Source of the DNA: Halobacillus litoralis
Lineage (GTDB): Bacteria > Bacillota > Bacilli > Bacillales > Halobacillaceae
Assembly (NCBI RefSeq): GCF_009856415.1
Contig: NZ_WMEZ01000001.1
Location: forward strand, 868,001-932,000
Reading direction: 5' to 3'
Length of the DNA: 64,000 nucleotides
The notes below the pieces were generated by a model. The model had not been told where the DNA came from. It was given only the letters and a program-made list of their open reading frames with translations, and did no database searches. Positions 18,065-31,090 of this stretch are shown here, in pieces (the first letter of the stretch is position 1; every line of letters begins with the position of its first letter). The position numbers and the translations under genes are program-made.

Positions 18065-20239
18065 TTAATCTCCCATTTCCTCCACTGTCTCCAATCCCAT
18101 ACGTTCTCCGACCACAAGCAATGCTTGATTAATTTTCCAAATATAAAATAGGTGGTGGACGATATCCCCCTGCCCTTTTTTGTGTCCTGGTGCAAACCGT
18201 TCAATCATTTCCCGCTCATGCTGAAGCCTATACAGTTTTCCATTCATTACTTCCCCATTCATGACCGCCATGATTGTGCGAATGTTATGGTTGTACACCT
18301 TTTCCGTTCGCTTGAGCGCCTCTGTGATTTCTTCGGAATGATGAAAATCCTTTTGATACGTCGAAGCCACTAACTGTTTTGCATAATAATTAATAGCCGT
18401 AAAGGACATCAGTAACCGAGGAATACCTGAGTATTTATTCGCTCCAGGTCTTTGCAAAGCAGGCTTTGCATCCTCTTCAAGCAGCTGGATCTTCTCATCC
18501 ATCTGAAAAGCGAGATCTGCCAGCCCCTTCATGCTTTCTGAACGGCGGAAATTTTGAATGTAGGATAGGACGTAACCCTCAAGATCCTCTAAGTATTCCA
18601 CCATTTGCTCTTTCATTTTATCCAATGTTCGTGTAGGGAAAATGAATGCGGCAGCTGCTAGTGCTATTCCAGCTCCTGCAATCGTATCGACCACCCGCGC
18701 AAGCAGCAATGCATAGGTGATTCCGCCCAACATAAGGTCGTACATGAATGCGATGAGCATCGTGATGAACATACTCATGACCGTGTAGGACACCGGAAGC
18801 GTGTAAAAGGCAAAAAAGATAACCGCAAATATGAGAGCTACTTCCAATTCAGACTGCCCCGACACAGATTTTGCCAAAAAGAAACCAATAATGGCTCCTG
18901 CTACCGTCCCGATCGATCTTTCCAAACCTTTCAAATAGGTGCGCCCAACGGTTGGTGTCCCTAATTGGACGATAAACGTCGTTAGCAATACCCAGTATGG
19001 CTGAATAGGTGAAATCAAATGACCGACAATGACAGCGATCGTTCCGGCAATCACCGACTGAATCGCCTTTTTCGTTGAAGGCTCCATCCCCTTCTTTTTA
19101 TCTTCCTCGTCTCCTGCCTCCTTTTCTTCGGGCCATTCATCACCGGGATCGTGTTCGCCACTGTATTTAATGGCGAGCGCTCCTTCCGTCACATGCGTAG
19201 CAATCGCTTCAATCCGGCGAAGCAGATACAACCATCCCTCAGGCCTCGTTTCATGTTCACCAAACCTTTGGTCAATCATCTCCCTCAAAGCTCCTACGAC
19301 ACGTTCGGCTTCAGCAAGATGCTTCTCTTCCTTGTCCATTTTAAGAACTTCTGCCTGTTGCAACGTGCGAATGAGCCGGAAGAGGATCAAACGTAGTTCT
19401 TCTGACTCAAGCGCTCCGTTTTCTTTCAATTTCTCTAAACTATCTGATAGTGTCATGACAAACATAGCTGTATCGAACACATATAACCGCAATTGATCTG
19501 TACGAACCCCTGGCCAGACTTCCCTGATATTTTGGGTATTCAAATCTGTGGACACATGATTCGCATAGTCCCTCAACTTTTTCACGTTTTCGGTCAATTT
19601 TTTCGATCGAAACTGGTTCCTGGATGAATCCTCAATGACATCTGCCAATAGTTCAAAAGTCAGGTTCGCCTGCCTATGAAAGGATTGGACACTCCGCTTC
19701 AGCTCCTGCGCCGTATCTCGGAAAATGATGAAATTATAAAGGAAAGCGTAGCTGATGCCTATACCAATCGCACCGTAAAACCAAGGGAATTGTGCTGGAG
19801 GGAGTTTTAAAAAGGAAGAAAAATAAACAGTAATAAAACCGATCATCCCTAAAGAAAAATAACGACTACCGAATTTAGAAAAATAAAAACTGCAGAAGAT
19901 GATCAAGATCATTAACGTTGATACAAGAATGTCACTCCAGGAAAGCAGAGAACCAAGCGTCACACCACTTACAGCAGAAAAGGGAAGCAAAAGTGTCGTT
20001 CCCTGCTTTTCCTTTTTCGTATCATCCATGACCGCCATGATGCCCAGTAATCCGCAGACACCTGAGATAATGGCCGGGAGCAGAGGCTCTTGACCGATGA
20101 GGTTCAAGACCAGTAACGTAGTGAAAACGGAAGAGATGACACTGAGCGTCGCTTTCCCTGCCTGCTGCAACCGCTTATTTCCTGGATCTGAGGCAAGCAT
20201 CCTCTTAAACCAATAGGATTGTCTTCCTATTTCATACAT
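18065..20239 (-). CDS. FUSC-family membrane protein (probable aromatic acid or efflux transporter)
   Basis: This 724-residue protein has the duplicated layout of the FUSC/YccS/YhfK superfamily. A first group of membrane helices lies at about 30-180, a long cytoplasmic helical region at about 180-390, and a second group at about 395-520, ending in the soluble tail. The second half contains SPIQPYWVLLTTFIVQLG and TVGRTYLKGLERSIGTVAGA, typical of FUSC domains. Relatives export aromatic acids or related compounds; the substrate here is unknown. It stands alone between two terminated units with its own AGGAGAGGAGG, and it is not part of the conserved B. subtilis order, so it is an insertion or relocation. 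Confidence 0.88.
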   Translation of the reverse strand: MYEIGRQSYWFKRMLASDPGNKRLQQAGKATLSVISSVFTTLLVLNLIGQEPLLPAIISGVCGLLGIMAVMDDTKKEKQGTTLLLPFSAVSGVTLGSLLSWSDILVSTLMILIIFCSFYFSKFGSRYFSLGMIGFITVYFSSFLKLPPAQFPWFYGAIGIGISYAFLYNFIIFRDTAQELKRSVQSFHRQANLTFELLADVIEDSSRNQFRSKKLTENVKKLRDYANHVSTDLNTQNIREVWPGVRTDQLRLYVFDTAMFVMTLSDSLEKLKENGALESEELRLILFRLIRTLQQAEVLKMDKEEKHLAEAERVVGALREMIDQRFGEHETRPEGWLYLLRRIEAIATHVTEGALAIKYSGEHDPGDEWPEEKEAGDEEDKKKGMEPSTKKAIQSVIAGTIAVIVGHLISPIQPYWVLLTTFIVQLGTPTVGRTYLKGLERSIGTVAGAIIGFFLAKSVSGQSELEVALIFAVIFFAFYTLPVSYTVMSMFITMLIAFMYDLMLGGITYALLLARVVDTIAGAGIALAAAAFIFPTRTLDKMKEQMVEYLEDLEGYVLSYIQNFRRSESMKGLADLAFQMDEKIQLLEEDAKPALQRPGANKYSGIPRLLMSFTAINYYAKQLVASTYQKDFHHSEEITEALKRTEKVYNHNIRTIMAVMNGEVMNGKLYRLQHEREMIERFAPGHKKGQGDIVHHLFYIWKINQALLVVGERMGLETVEEMGD

Positions 20240-20437
20240 AAACCCATTCCTCCTCTCCTATTTTTTATGTATTGGATCGATTCCACCATAAATTATTACT
20301 TCTTTATATGAGTGAAAATAGGGTTGTATAGATAGAGATAAATTATAGAGCGCTCTATCCCATCTGTCAAAAGGGAACCGGCCTTTCTTAAGCTTTGTCT
20401 TATTGGCTTTCATTGCTGTTTACTTAATTAGCAATAA
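20240..20437. other. Upstream region of the FUSC gene
   Basis: About 200 A-T-rich bases between the FUSC start and repeat copy B. A possible minus-strand promoter is TTTTCA then, after 17 bases, TAATTT, but the -10 is weak. No reading frame or recognisable RNA is seen. Confidence 0.3.
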
Positions 20438-21088
20438 GGCAGGAATGTGGAAGACTCAGTCTCGAGATGCTTTCAGGGTTCGTTGCTTTGGATGAGCGTC
20501 AGGGTTGGCTGGGAAGCTACTCGTCCAGCTCCATCGCCCAGACACTCGCGTCATAAGCAGAACAGCAAAGGAATGAAAAGGCCCATTCCGTTGCTGTTCT
20601 GCTTATGCCAGTCGTGTCTACCAGGGCGATTCCGCATTTGAACACTTTCCTGTGGGGGAGTGGTAAGCTTCCTCGGACTACGTCCTGCGGGATCTCACCT
20701 ATCTCCTTTCTCCCAAGGGAGTCTCGCAGCTTCCCAACCACCCCATTCGATGGATTTGAAAAACGAACTCCCTATACTTTGAAGGCCGTCTTCCTACCTC
20801 CTTGTCCAGGAGTCATAAAGCGCTGTAATAGCATTTCAATAGGGTAGCCACAGACTTCAGGATTTCAACAGATATTGGAAGCTCTGTTTGTATGGGAGTA
20901 GTTTCGAGACACTCATAAGGTAAAGGGGCGGAGGGAAACGGTGAGACTCCTATGGGACGTGTGGGACAGGTGAGACCCCGCAGAACGAAGCTCGAGGAGG
21001 CTCACCGCCCGCCCCATGGAAAGCGAACCTTTTTCCGGAGCCCCTAAACGCACACATACATCTCGAAACTGAATCTTAAAGAATTAGG
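20438..21088 (+). repeat. Composite inverted repeat element, copy B (with nested element)
   Basis: It opens with AATGTGGAAGACTCAGTC and ends with TCTCGAAACTGAATCTT. The left arm is interrupted by a 121-bp palindromic element at 20524-20644. The right arm (about 20935-21045) is a sequence subtype (GGCGGAGGGAAACGGTGAGA) shared with the right arm of copy C rather than with copies A, E and F. The centre keeps CATAAAGCGCTGTAATAGC near 20814. It fills most of the space between the FUSC gene and the small membrane protein gene. Confidence 0.83.
20524..20644 (+). repeat. Nested palindromic element, copy 1
   Basis: A 121-bp sequence interrupting the left arm of copy B exactly between ACTCG and CTTTCCTGTG, which are contiguous in copy A. 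Its core is a hairpin of CATAAGCAGAACAGC and its complement, 24 pairs long with one mismatch (GCAAAGG against CCGTTGC). Outer partly paired flanks include CATCGCC and GGGCGAT. It resembles the GTCTAGCTCCA-type REP-like palindromes that I recall as frequent in Bacillaceae genomes. Confidence 0.8.
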
Positions 21089-21132
21089 AAGCTTATCTAT
21101 AATAAATCATGAGTTGCAATTATATCATTGGA

Positions 21133-21160
21133 TTAAAAAAACCACGATTGAATCGTGGTT
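21133..21160 (-). terminator. Intrinsic terminator after the 88-residue gene
   Basis: AACCACGATT (21140-21149) pairs with AATCGTGGTT (21151-21160), followed on the minus strand by TTTTTTAATCC. It abuts the stop codon at 21161. It may also terminate read-through from the pyr operon. Confidence 0.85.
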
Positions 21161-21427
21161 TCAGGTTAGGAAATATGCGAATACCGCTATCGATGCAAGA
21201 TAAGAAAAAATCGCTTGTGCCCAGTACCTTCGGCTTTCACGCTTCAGCATATAAACATTCCACAAAATAAATAAAGCAAGGGAAGCGAATAAACTCAGTA
21301 AAGGTTCCAAAGACCACATGGACTCCATAAATGCGAATGCCACCCACGTGTATAAATAGACAAAACAGGTCAATAAGCCAAGCGAGGCATTCATGAGTAT
21401 GAAAAAAGAATGTTTTTTTGATTTCAT
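21161..21427 (-). CDS. Small membrane protein of unknown function (88 residues)
   Basis: The protein has about three hydrophobic segments: residues 8-33 (FFILMNASLGLLTCFVYLY and on), 40-58 (LEPLLSLFASLALFILWNVY) and 70-87, with positive KRESRR between the second and third. I do not recognise a family. The ATG follows GGTGATG. A SigA-like promoter (TTGCTA, 17 bases, TACGAT) lies 30 bases upstream, and a terminator touches the stop, so it looks like a real one-gene unit just beyond pyrE. An overlapping frame at 21237-21485 has no such support. Confidence 0.7.
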   Translation of the reverse strand: MKSKKHSFFILMNASLGLLTCFVYLYTWVAFAFMESMWSLEPLLSLFASLALFILWNVYMLKRESRRYWAQAIFSYLASIAVFAYFLT

Positions 21428-21456
21428 TTACATCACCAATACGTTTTGATGACTTC

Positions 21457-21485
21457 ATCGTACTAGGAGAATGAAGAAATAGCAA
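21457..21485 (-). promoter_or_regulatory. SigA-like promoter for the 88-residue gene
   Basis: On the minus strand TTGCTA (21480-21485) and TACGAT (21457-21462) are separated by 17 bases and lie just after the pyrE stop. Confidence 0.45.
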
Positions 21486-21497
21486 CTCCCCTATCTG

Positions 21498-22098
21498 TTA
21501 AGAGTTCGTAAAAACATATGGATCCTGTCTCCACTTCATCAACAGCTGTTCCTGCTCTTTTTCGATTTGATTTTCAGTGAGTAACTGCTGCAGGAGCTCT
21601 TCATAACTGGTCAGGGATTGATAAGAATAGCTTTTACCTTTAAAAGCATCTTGAGCTGCTTGGAGGTTATAGGTGAAGATCGACAGCACTTCGACCACTT
21701 CGATCCCTTCGTTCTCGAGGGCCTCTGCAGCTTCTATGGACGATTTTCCAGTTGAAATTAAATCCTCGATGACAACCGCTTTTTGACCTTTTTCGATGTG
21801 ACCTTCAATCTGGTTTCCTTTTCCATGCTTTTTAGCTGAAGATCTGACATAAACCATAGGTAGGTTGAGAAGGTCCGCCACCCAGGCCGCATGGGGAATA
21901 CCCGCAGTTGCACAACCTGCGATGACATCGATTGAGCCGAGAGCCTCAATTCTTTCCACAAATGCTTCTGCAATGTTTTTTCTCACTTCAGGATAGGACA
22001 TCGTTAAGCGATTGTCGCAATAGATCGGAGACTTTAGTCCAGATGTCCATGTGAAATAATTCTCGGTTTCGATTCTAACCGCTTCGATGTGAAGCAGG

Positions 22099-22124
<26 letters not shown>
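21498..22124 (-). CDS. pyrE: Orotate phosphoribosyltransferase
   Basis: PyrE joins orotate to PRPP to make orotidine 5'-monophosphate, the fifth step of UMP synthesis. The 208-residue protein has the PRPP-binding loop VVIEDLISTGKSS at 117-129 and the flexible loop with RSSAKKHGKG around 94-103. The ATG follows AAGGAGGCGTTTC. Its start overlaps the end of pyrF by 26 bases, so the two are translated together. It is the last pyr gene here, as in B. subtilis. Confidence 0.97.
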
Positions 22125-24470
<2,346 letters not shown>

Positions 24471-24474
<4 letters not shown>

Positions 24475-27400
24475 CCTGTCACCCCTTTCATCGGTGTGAT
24501 TGCACGTGCCGAGAAGGACATAGCGTTGATGACGTCAACAATGGTTTTTGCTGTGTCCAGGCTTGTTAGACAAGCAAGACCATGTTCAACCGCTTCTCTG
24601 CGGATTCTGAACCCATCCGACCTTGCGCGCATGCCTTTATTGAGGGTATTGACGACGAATTGTACTTCCCCTTGTTGAATCAGATCAATGACGTCGCGCT
24701 GATCAGAGCCCACTTTACCTACGGCTTCAACAGGGATTTGAGCTTCTTCGATGACAGATGCTGTTCCTTCCGTGGCGAACAGACGGAATCCCAGCTCAAA
24801 GAAGGTCTTGGCAATGTCCAGCATCTCTGATTTGTCTTTGTCTGCAACGGTCAGCAAGACAGACCCTTGTGTCGGGATCTTCAATCCTGCTGAGGTCATT
24901 CCTTTGTAAAGGGCTTTTTCCAATGTTTGATCATACCCGATGACTTCACCGGTCGACTTCATTTCAGGTCCGAGCGTGGTATCAACACTTCTCAGTTTTT
25001 CAAAAGAGAAGACAGGCACTTTGACATAGACACCGTTCGGCTTAGCCGCAACTCCTGATGTGTATCCTTCGTCCTTCAATGTTTTGCCTAATAGAACCTT
25101 CGTCGCGAGCCTTGCCATCGGAACTCCTGTGATTTTACTCAAGAAAGGTACCGTCCGGCTTGCTCTCGGGTTCACTTCAAGGACATACGCCGTCCCTTTG
25201 TAAACCACAAATTGGATGTTGATAAGTCCTTTCATATTCAACTCTCTGGCAATTTTCGTTGTCGCATCGATACACTGTTGCTCAAGTTCTTTCGTAAGCC
25301 GCTGGGTCGGATAAACCGCCATGGAGTCTCCAGAGTGGACACCGGCACGCTCAATGTGTTCCATGATCCCAGGGATGAACACATCTTCCCCGTCAGAAAT
25401 GGCATCGACTTCGATCTCCATCCCCGTCATATACTTGTCGATCAAAATGGGATGACCATTGTGTGCGGAAGCATTCGTTTCCAAGTAAGAAGAGAGCTCT
25501 TCGTTTGAATAGACGATGGCCATCGCACGGCCGCCTAGGACATAGGAAGGTCTGACGACAAGTGGATATCCGATTTTTTCAGCAGCAAGGAACGCTTCCT
25601 CTGCGCTTGTGACACTTTCTCCTCCTGGTTTAGGGATGTTCAAATCGTTAAGCAGCTGTTCGAACAAATCCCTGTCTTCCGTTTTATCGATCGACTCCAT
25701 CGTTGTACCAAGTATTTTGACGCCTTCCTTCGTCAATCCGTCCACGAGATTGATGGCTGTCTGACCTCCGAACTGGACAATGACTCCTTCCGGCTGTTCG
25801 AGATCGATCACATTCATCACATCTTCAAGCGATAAGGGTTCAAAATAGAGTTTGTCAGAAACGCTGAAGTCTGTGGAAACCGTTTCCGGGTTATTGTTCA
25901 TAATGATAGCTTCATAGCCCATTTCCTTTAGAGCAAGGACAGAATGAACGGTCGCATAGTCGAATTCGACCCCCTGGCCGATCCGAATCGGTCCAGAGCC
26001 AATGACGAGCACTTTTTTATTTTCACTCGGAATGGCTTCGTTCTCTTCTTCGTAACTGCTGTAAAAATAAGGGGTTTCCGATTCAAACTCACCAGCACAC
26101 GTATCGACCATCTTGTAGACAGGGCGGATGCCGTGACTTCTTCTCCATTCCCGCACGTCCGCTTCCTTCCGCTTTGTTAACCTTGCGATCTGAGTATCAG
26201 AAAATCCAATTCTTTTCACCTTTTGCAGTAAAGAGGCATCCATTTCTCCTTGTGCGACTTGCTTTTCGAGCTGGATGATGCGGTGCAGTTTATAAAGAAA
26301 GAATAGATCGATACCGCCCGTTATTTCATGCAGGCTTTCGATGGTATAGCCTCTCCTTAAGGCTTCTGCAATCAAAAATATTCGTTCATCATCCGCTTTT
26401 CTCAATCTTCTCTTAAGATCCTCTTCTTCCATTTGTTCAGCATAAGACAGATAGAGTTCTTCTGTATCCCCCTCCAGGGATCGGATGCCTTTCAGAAGAG
26501 ATTCTTCGAAACTTCTGCCGATGCTCATCACTTCTCCGGTCGCTTTCATCTGCGTACCCAGCGTTCGGTTGCCTTTGGCGAATTTATCAAACGGCCAGCG
26601 CGGAATTTTCGTTACGACATAATCGAGTGCTGGTTCAAAGCAGGCATAGGTCGTACCCGTGACAGGGTTCTTGATTTCATCGAGCGTCATTCCTACGGCG
26701 ATTTTGGCTGCTAATTTTGCAATCGGATAGCCGGTCGCCTTGGAAGCAAGGGCAGATGAACGACTGACGCGCGGATTCACTTCTATGATGTAATATTGGA
26801 AACTGTCCGGATCGAGAGCAAGCTGGACGTTACATCCGCCTTCAATTTGGAGAGCCTGGATGATCTCCAATGAAGCATTTCTAAGCATTTGGTATTCCCG
26901 GTCACTGAGCGTTTGGGAAGGTGCGACAACGATGGAATCTCCGGTGTGAATGCCGACAGGATCGAAGTTTTCCATGTTACAAACGACGATTTTATTGTCT
27001 GCACCATCGCGCATCACTTCATACTCCACTTCTTTAAAGCCGGCAATGTTTTTCTCTATCAAGCATTGGCTGACCGGAGAAGCGGCCAGTCCGCTTCTAG
27101 CAATCTCTTTCAACTGAGCGGCATCGTCGCACATGCCTCCACCGGCTCCGCCCATCGTATAGGCAGGGCGGACGATGACTGGAAAGCCAATTGTTTCCGC
27201 AAAATCCAATGCTTCTTCTACCGTGCTGACAATCTCACTTTCAGGTACAGGTTGGTTCATCTCATGCATCAAGGCCCGGAATTTTTCACGGTCTTCGGCC
27301 TGTTGGATGGCATCAAGCGGCGTCCCTAGTAGTTCCACATCAAATTCTTCGAGAATGCCAGATTCGCTCAACTCTACCGCCATATTCAACCCCGTTTGCC

Positions 27401-27674
27401 CCCCAAGTGTAGGAAGGATCGCGTCAGGGGTTTCTTTACGGATGATTTTCTGCAGGAACTCAAGCGTCAATGGTTCCATATAGACTTGATCGGCAAAGGT
27501 ATGGTCAGTCATGATCGTTGCTGGATTGGAATTCGCAAGGATGACTTCATACCCTTCTTCTTTCAAAGATTGGCAAGCTTGTGTGCCGGAATAGTCAAAT
27601 TCAGCCGCCTGGCCGATGACGATCGGACCGGATCCGATCACAAGAATTTTAGTTAGATCTGTACGCTTAGGCAT
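24471..27674 (-). CDS. pyrAB: Carbamoyl-phosphate synthase large subunit (pyrimidine-specific)
   Basis: The large subunit makes carbamoyl phosphate from ammonia, bicarbonate and two ATP. The 1067-residue protein is two homologous halves. Each has VIGSGPI and IGQ motifs at its start (residues 12 and about 558), then an ATP-grasp domain with [17 protein letters not shown] in the first and [17 protein letters not shown] in the second. The C-terminal 130 residues are the MGS-like allosteric domain. Location in the pyr operon marks it as the uracil-regulated enzyme. It overlaps carA by 22 bases. Confidence 0.98.
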
Positions 27675-28762
27675 TTGGAGTCCTCCTTCGTTGTCTTCAG
27701 ATGATAGTCAATCATTTCTAAGAATTCATCAAATAAGTGGGCGGTGTCTTCCGGTCCCGGTGAACTTTCCGGATGGTATTGCACAGAGAACACCGGGTGG
27801 TTCTTATGTTTCAATCCTTCTACGGAGTTGTCATTCAAAGAAACTTGGGAAAGACGCAGGTCTGTCTGTTCCAATGATTGGAGATTGACAGCATAGCCAT
27901 GGTTCTGTGACGTGATATAGGTTCTTCCTGTATCCAAATCCTTCACAGGCTGATTGATTCCTCTGTGCCCGAACTTCATTTTAGAAGTGTCTGCACCAGA
28001 TGCGAGAGCAATCAGTTGGTGGCCAAGACAGATCCCGAAAATCGGTACCTGACCAATCAATTCACGGATCGTTTGGATCGCTTCCGGAACATCTTTCGGA
28101 TCCCCAGGACCGTTGGAGAGCATGACGCCATCCGGTTTTAATCTCAGGATCTCTTCTGATGACGTGTGGTAAGGAACGACCGTGACATGACAATCGCGCT
28201 TCGTGAACTCCCGTAGAATGCCGTGCTTCATACCGAAATCCACCAGGACGATCCGCTCGCCTCTCCCTGGAACGACGTAAGGCTTCACCGTCGATACTTG
28301 TTTCACTTGGTCATTCAATAGCGGAGTAGCTTCCAGTATGTTGAGAACTTCCGAAACCGGACGATCAGAAGATGTGATCATCGCCTTCATCGTTCCATGC
28401 TGGCGGATGATTTTTGTCAGCTTTCTCGTATCAATGTCACTGATGCCTGGAATATTTTTAGCTTTCAGAAATTCATCGATCGTTTCTTCATTTCGAAAAT
28501 TAGAAGGGAAATCACAGTGTTCTTTAACTATGACCCCGAAGACTCCCGGATTGACGGTTTCAAAATCATCTCGGTTGATGCCATAGTTTCCGATGAGAGG
28601 ATACGTGAAGGTGATCAGCTGCCCATAATAAGATGGATCAGAAATCACTTCCTGATAGCCGCTCATTCCTGTGTTGAAAACGACCTCACCGATCGTTTCC
28701 CGCTCACTTCCGAATCCTTCACCTACAAATACGGTTCCATCTTCAAGCACGAGTTGTTTCAT
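27653..28762 (-). CDS. pyrAA: Carbamoyl-phosphate synthase small subunit (glutaminase)
   Basis: The small subunit releases ammonia from glutamine and channels it to the large subunit. The 369-residue protein has an N-terminal CPSase domain ([18 protein letters not shown]) and a C-terminal class I glutamine amidotransferase with nucleophile elbow GICLGHQ and the VQYHPE histidine-glutamate pair. The start is ATG at 28762 with GGGAGGGG upstream. A frame extended to 28795 adds 11 residues lying inside the end of pyrC and the ribosome site. It overlaps pyrC by 20 bases. Confidence 0.97.
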   Translation of the reverse strand: MKQLVLEDGTVFVGEGFGSERETIGEVVFNTGMSGYQEVISDPSYYGQLITFTYPLIGNYGINRDDFETVNPGVFGVIVKEHCDFPSNFRNEETIDEFLKAKNIPGISDIDTRKLTKIIRQHGTMKAMITSSDRPVSEVLNILEATPLLNDQVKQVSTVKPYVVPGRGERIVLVDFGMKHGILREFTKRDCHVTVVPYHTSSEEILRLKPDGVMLSNGPGDPKDVPEAIQTIRELIGQVPIFGICLGHQLIALASGADTSKMKFGHRGINQPVKDLDTGRTYITSQNHGYAVNLQSLEQTDLRLSQVSLNDNSVEGLKHKNHPVFSVQYHPESSPGPEDTAHLFDEFLEMIDYHLKTTKEDSKCLSVQI

Positions 28763-30032
28763 GCGTTTTCCCCTCCCATACAATTTTTCCTTCAATTATC
28801 GTAAGCTCCGGCCAACCTTTCGCGCTCCAGCCATGGAAAGGCGTGTTCTTTCCTTTCGAGGCAAAGCTGTGACGGTCGATCATCCGCTCCTCGTTCACTT
28901 CGACAACGGTTATATCCGCCACTGACCCCTTTTCCAAGGTTCCATAAGGGATTCCGAAAGTCTCTGCCGGCTTCCTCGTCAACCACTCCACAAGACGCTC
29001 CAGCTGAATGCCATGCTTTTCTACGAAGTGGGTGTACAACAGCGGAAAGGCGGTTTCCAAACCTGTGATTCCAAATGGCGAGTAGAGGAAGCCTTCTTTC
29101 TTATCCTCTTCCGTATGTGGAGCATGATCGGTCGCAATAAAATCGATGGTTCCGTCTACCAAACCTTCGATGAGCACTTTTTGATCTTCTTTTGAACGAA
29201 GCGGTGGGTTCATTTTGAAAAAGGCATCGTCTTCACGGATATCCATTTCATTGAGAATCAAGTGGTGGGGTGTCACTTCCGCGGTGACATGAATCCCTGC
29301 CTTTTTCGCGTCACGGATGACCCTCACCGATTCCTTTGTTGATACGTGACACACGTGATAATGGCAGCCGGTCGCTTCTGCAAGTAGAACATCTCTTGCA
29401 ATTTGTACGGACTCCGCAATGTTTGCAATTCCGGGAAGACCGAGCCTTTCGCTTACTTCCCCTTGGTGGGCGACCCCTTTGTACACAAGTGAATTATCCT
29501 CGCAGTGTGCAACGATGGCTTTGTTTAGACGACTCGCTTCCTTCATCGCTTCAAACATCATGCCTGCTGTCTGGACACCGACTCCATCATCGGTAAAAGC
29601 GAACGCGCCCATGTTTGATAGCGTCGGCATATCAACAAGCTCTCTTCCGAGCTGACGAGTCGTAATCGAAGCGTAAGGCAGCACTCTGACTGATGCATCC
29701 TGCTTGATCTTCTCCATTAACTTTTGCATGTTTTCTTCGGAATCAGGCACAGGCTTTGTGTTCGGCATGGCACACACAGTGGTGAAGCCTCCACGAGCTG
29801 CGGCTTCTGTCCCTGTACGGATGGTTTCTTTTTGTTCATCTCCAGGTTCACGCAAATGGATATGGACATCGACCAATCCCGGCAGAACAAGACCTTCTTT
29901 CGCGTCAATGACTTCATCCGCGTCTCCAACAGACGGAGCTATTTCAACAATCGTACCGTCCTCGATCAAAATTTCGGATTTCTCAAATCGGTGATCTGTA
30001 AACACCTGACCGTTAATGATTTTCTTCTTCAT
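28743..30032 (-). CDS. pyrC: Dihydroorotase
   Basis: PyrC closes carbamoyl aspartate into dihydroorotate. The 429-residue amidohydrolase is the type I form: zinc ligands HIH at 57-59 in [11 protein letters not shown], and further ligands in the HCEDNSL and HVCHVST segments. The catalytic Asp is in [10 protein letters not shown] near 303. The ATG comes directly after the pyrB stop, with GGGGAG as ribosome site. Length agrees with B. subtilis (428). Confidence 0.97.
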   Translation of the reverse strand: MKKKIINGQVFTDHRFEKSEILIEDGTIVEIAPSVGDADEVIDAKEGLVLPGLVDVHIHLREPGDEQKETIRTGTEAAARGGFTTVCAMPNTKPVPDSEENMQKLMEKIKQDASVRVLPYASITTRQLGRELVDMPTLSNMGAFAFTDDGVGVQTAGMMFEAMKEASRLNKAIVAHCEDNSLVYKGVAHQGEVSERLGLPGIANIAESVQIARDVLLAEATGCHYHVCHVSTKESVRVIRDAKKAGIHVTAEVTPHHLILNEMDIREDDAFFKMNPPLRSKEDQKVLIEGLVDGTIDFIATDHAPHTEEDKKEGFLYSPFGITGLETAFPLLYTHFVEKHGIQLERLVEWLTRKPAETFGIPYGTLEKGSVADITVVEVNEERMIDRHSFASKGKNTPFHGWSAKGWPELTIIEGKIVWEGKTHETTRA

Positions 30033-30929
30033 TTAAAGCTCCCCTTTCATGAGTGCGTGGATGATGGCCATCCGCATTGTTACTCCATTCGTCATTTGCC
30101 TGAAAATCTTTGATTTTTTGCATTCCACAAGTCTCTCATCGATTTCTACCCCGCGATTCACCGGAGCTGGGTGAAGGATGATGCTGTGATTCAGCATCCG
30201 TGCCTCCCTTTCTACTGTCAGCCCATATTGCTCTAGATAACTCCCTGTTTCATCATGGTTTGTATGGCGTTCATGTTGAATCCGCAGGAGCATCAGGACA
30301 TCACACGTTCCAACGGCTTCGTCTATCGTGATGTAATCCTCTGTCATGGTAGGGTCCTGCCATTCTGGTTTACTGACAAAAGATACCTGGGCTCCGAGCT
30401 GTCTTAGCGCATAGGCATTGGACCTTGCCACCCGGCTATGTTTCAAATCTCCCGCAATGCATACATGCAAGCCTCTGAAACTTTGAAAATGTTCATGGAT
30501 GGTGTACAAGTCTAGAAGAGATTGTGTCGGATGTTCCCCACAGCCATCTCCGGCGTTGATCAGGGGCATATCCAATCCTTCTGTACATGCTGCCAGGCCG
30601 CCGACTTCGGATTGCCTGACGACAGCTAGATCCACGCCGATGGACTCCAACGTCTTTAACGTGTCATACAGGCTCTCCCCTTTCGTTAAGCTCGAATCGA
30701 CACCATCCAGCTCAACGACATCGAAACCCATTTTTCTTTCAGCGATGTGAAAACTCGTTTTTGTACGCGTGCTCGGTTCTAAAAAAAGGTTGGCAGCAAA
30801 ATGTCCCGAAAATGAAGGACGGTTTGCGGGATCTTTCAGTCTCTCTGCTAAGTAAAGAAGGTCGTGGATTTGCTCATTGCTCAGCTGTTGAATGGAAAGC
30901 AAGTTCCTCTTGGATCGAATAGCGGTCAT
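30033..30929 (-). CDS. pyrB: Aspartate carbamoyltransferase catalytic subunit
   Basis: PyrB condenses carbamoyl phosphate with aspartate. The 298-residue protein has the carbamoyl phosphate motif EPSTRTKTSFH near the N-terminus and HPTQSLLDLYT in the middle, with no regulatory subunit nearby, as in other Bacillus. ATG at 30929 has GGAGAG at good spacing. A continuous frame reaches back to 31022, but that extension is the attenuator hairpin in translation and should not be kept. The third PyrR attenuator precedes it. Confidence 0.97.
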   Translation of the reverse strand: MTAIRSKRNLLSIQQLSNEQIHDLLYLAERLKDPANRPSFSGHFAANLFLEPSTRTKTSFHIAERKMGFDVVELDGVDSSLTKGESLYDTLKTLESIGVDLAVVRQSEVGGLAACTEGLDMPLINAGDGCGEHPTQSLLDLYTIHEHFQSFRGLHVCIAGDLKHSRVARSNAYALRQLGAQVSFVSKPEWQDPTMTEDYITIDEAVGTCDVLMLLRIQHERHTNHDETGSYLEQYGLTVEREARMLNHSIILHPAPVNRGVEIDERLVECKKSKIFRQMTNGVTMRMAIIHALMKGEL

Positions 30930-30971
30930 GTTCATCTCTCCGTTCCTATTTTTAATGTAACGGGGACTAGG

Positions 30972-31005
30972 AGAAAAAAGCACCCCCAGGTGTCTGGGGG
31001 TGCTG
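30972..31005 (-). terminator. Attenuator terminator, pyrP-pyrB
   Basis: AGCACCCCCAG (30979-30989) pairs exactly with CTGGGGGTGCT (30994-31004) around 4 bases, followed on the minus strand by TTTTTT. It is the terminator half of the PyrR attenuator. Confidence 0.92.
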
Positions 31006-31040
31006 AACTCGTCGCATGACAAACGAGCCCATCCCTAGTG

Positions 31041-31066
31041 CACCTTTTCGAGCCTCTCGGGACCCA
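31041..31066 (-). promoter_or_regulatory. PyrR-binding anti-antiterminator, pyrP-pyrB leader
   Basis: The RNA reads GGTCCCGAGAGGCTCGAAAA then GGTG, matching the known PyrR loop pattern (UCCnGnGAGGyU, then AAGG). With UMP, PyrR holds this hairpin and the downstream terminator forms. Confidence 0.85.
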
Positions 31067-31090
31067 ATTAAAACGTGAAGCTAGTGTTGG

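Noticed and set aside
20438-21088. Possible insertion sequence with a transposase
   Set aside because: Terminal inverted repeats are present but there is no coding capacity for a transposase in this or any other copy.
21237-21485. 82-codon frame overlapping the small membrane protein gene
   Set aside because: It uses another frame, covers the promoter, and its product has no coherent membrane pattern.
30930-31022. N-terminal extension of pyrB
   Set aside because: The extension is the translated attenuator terminator; the normal start with a ribosome site is at 30929.
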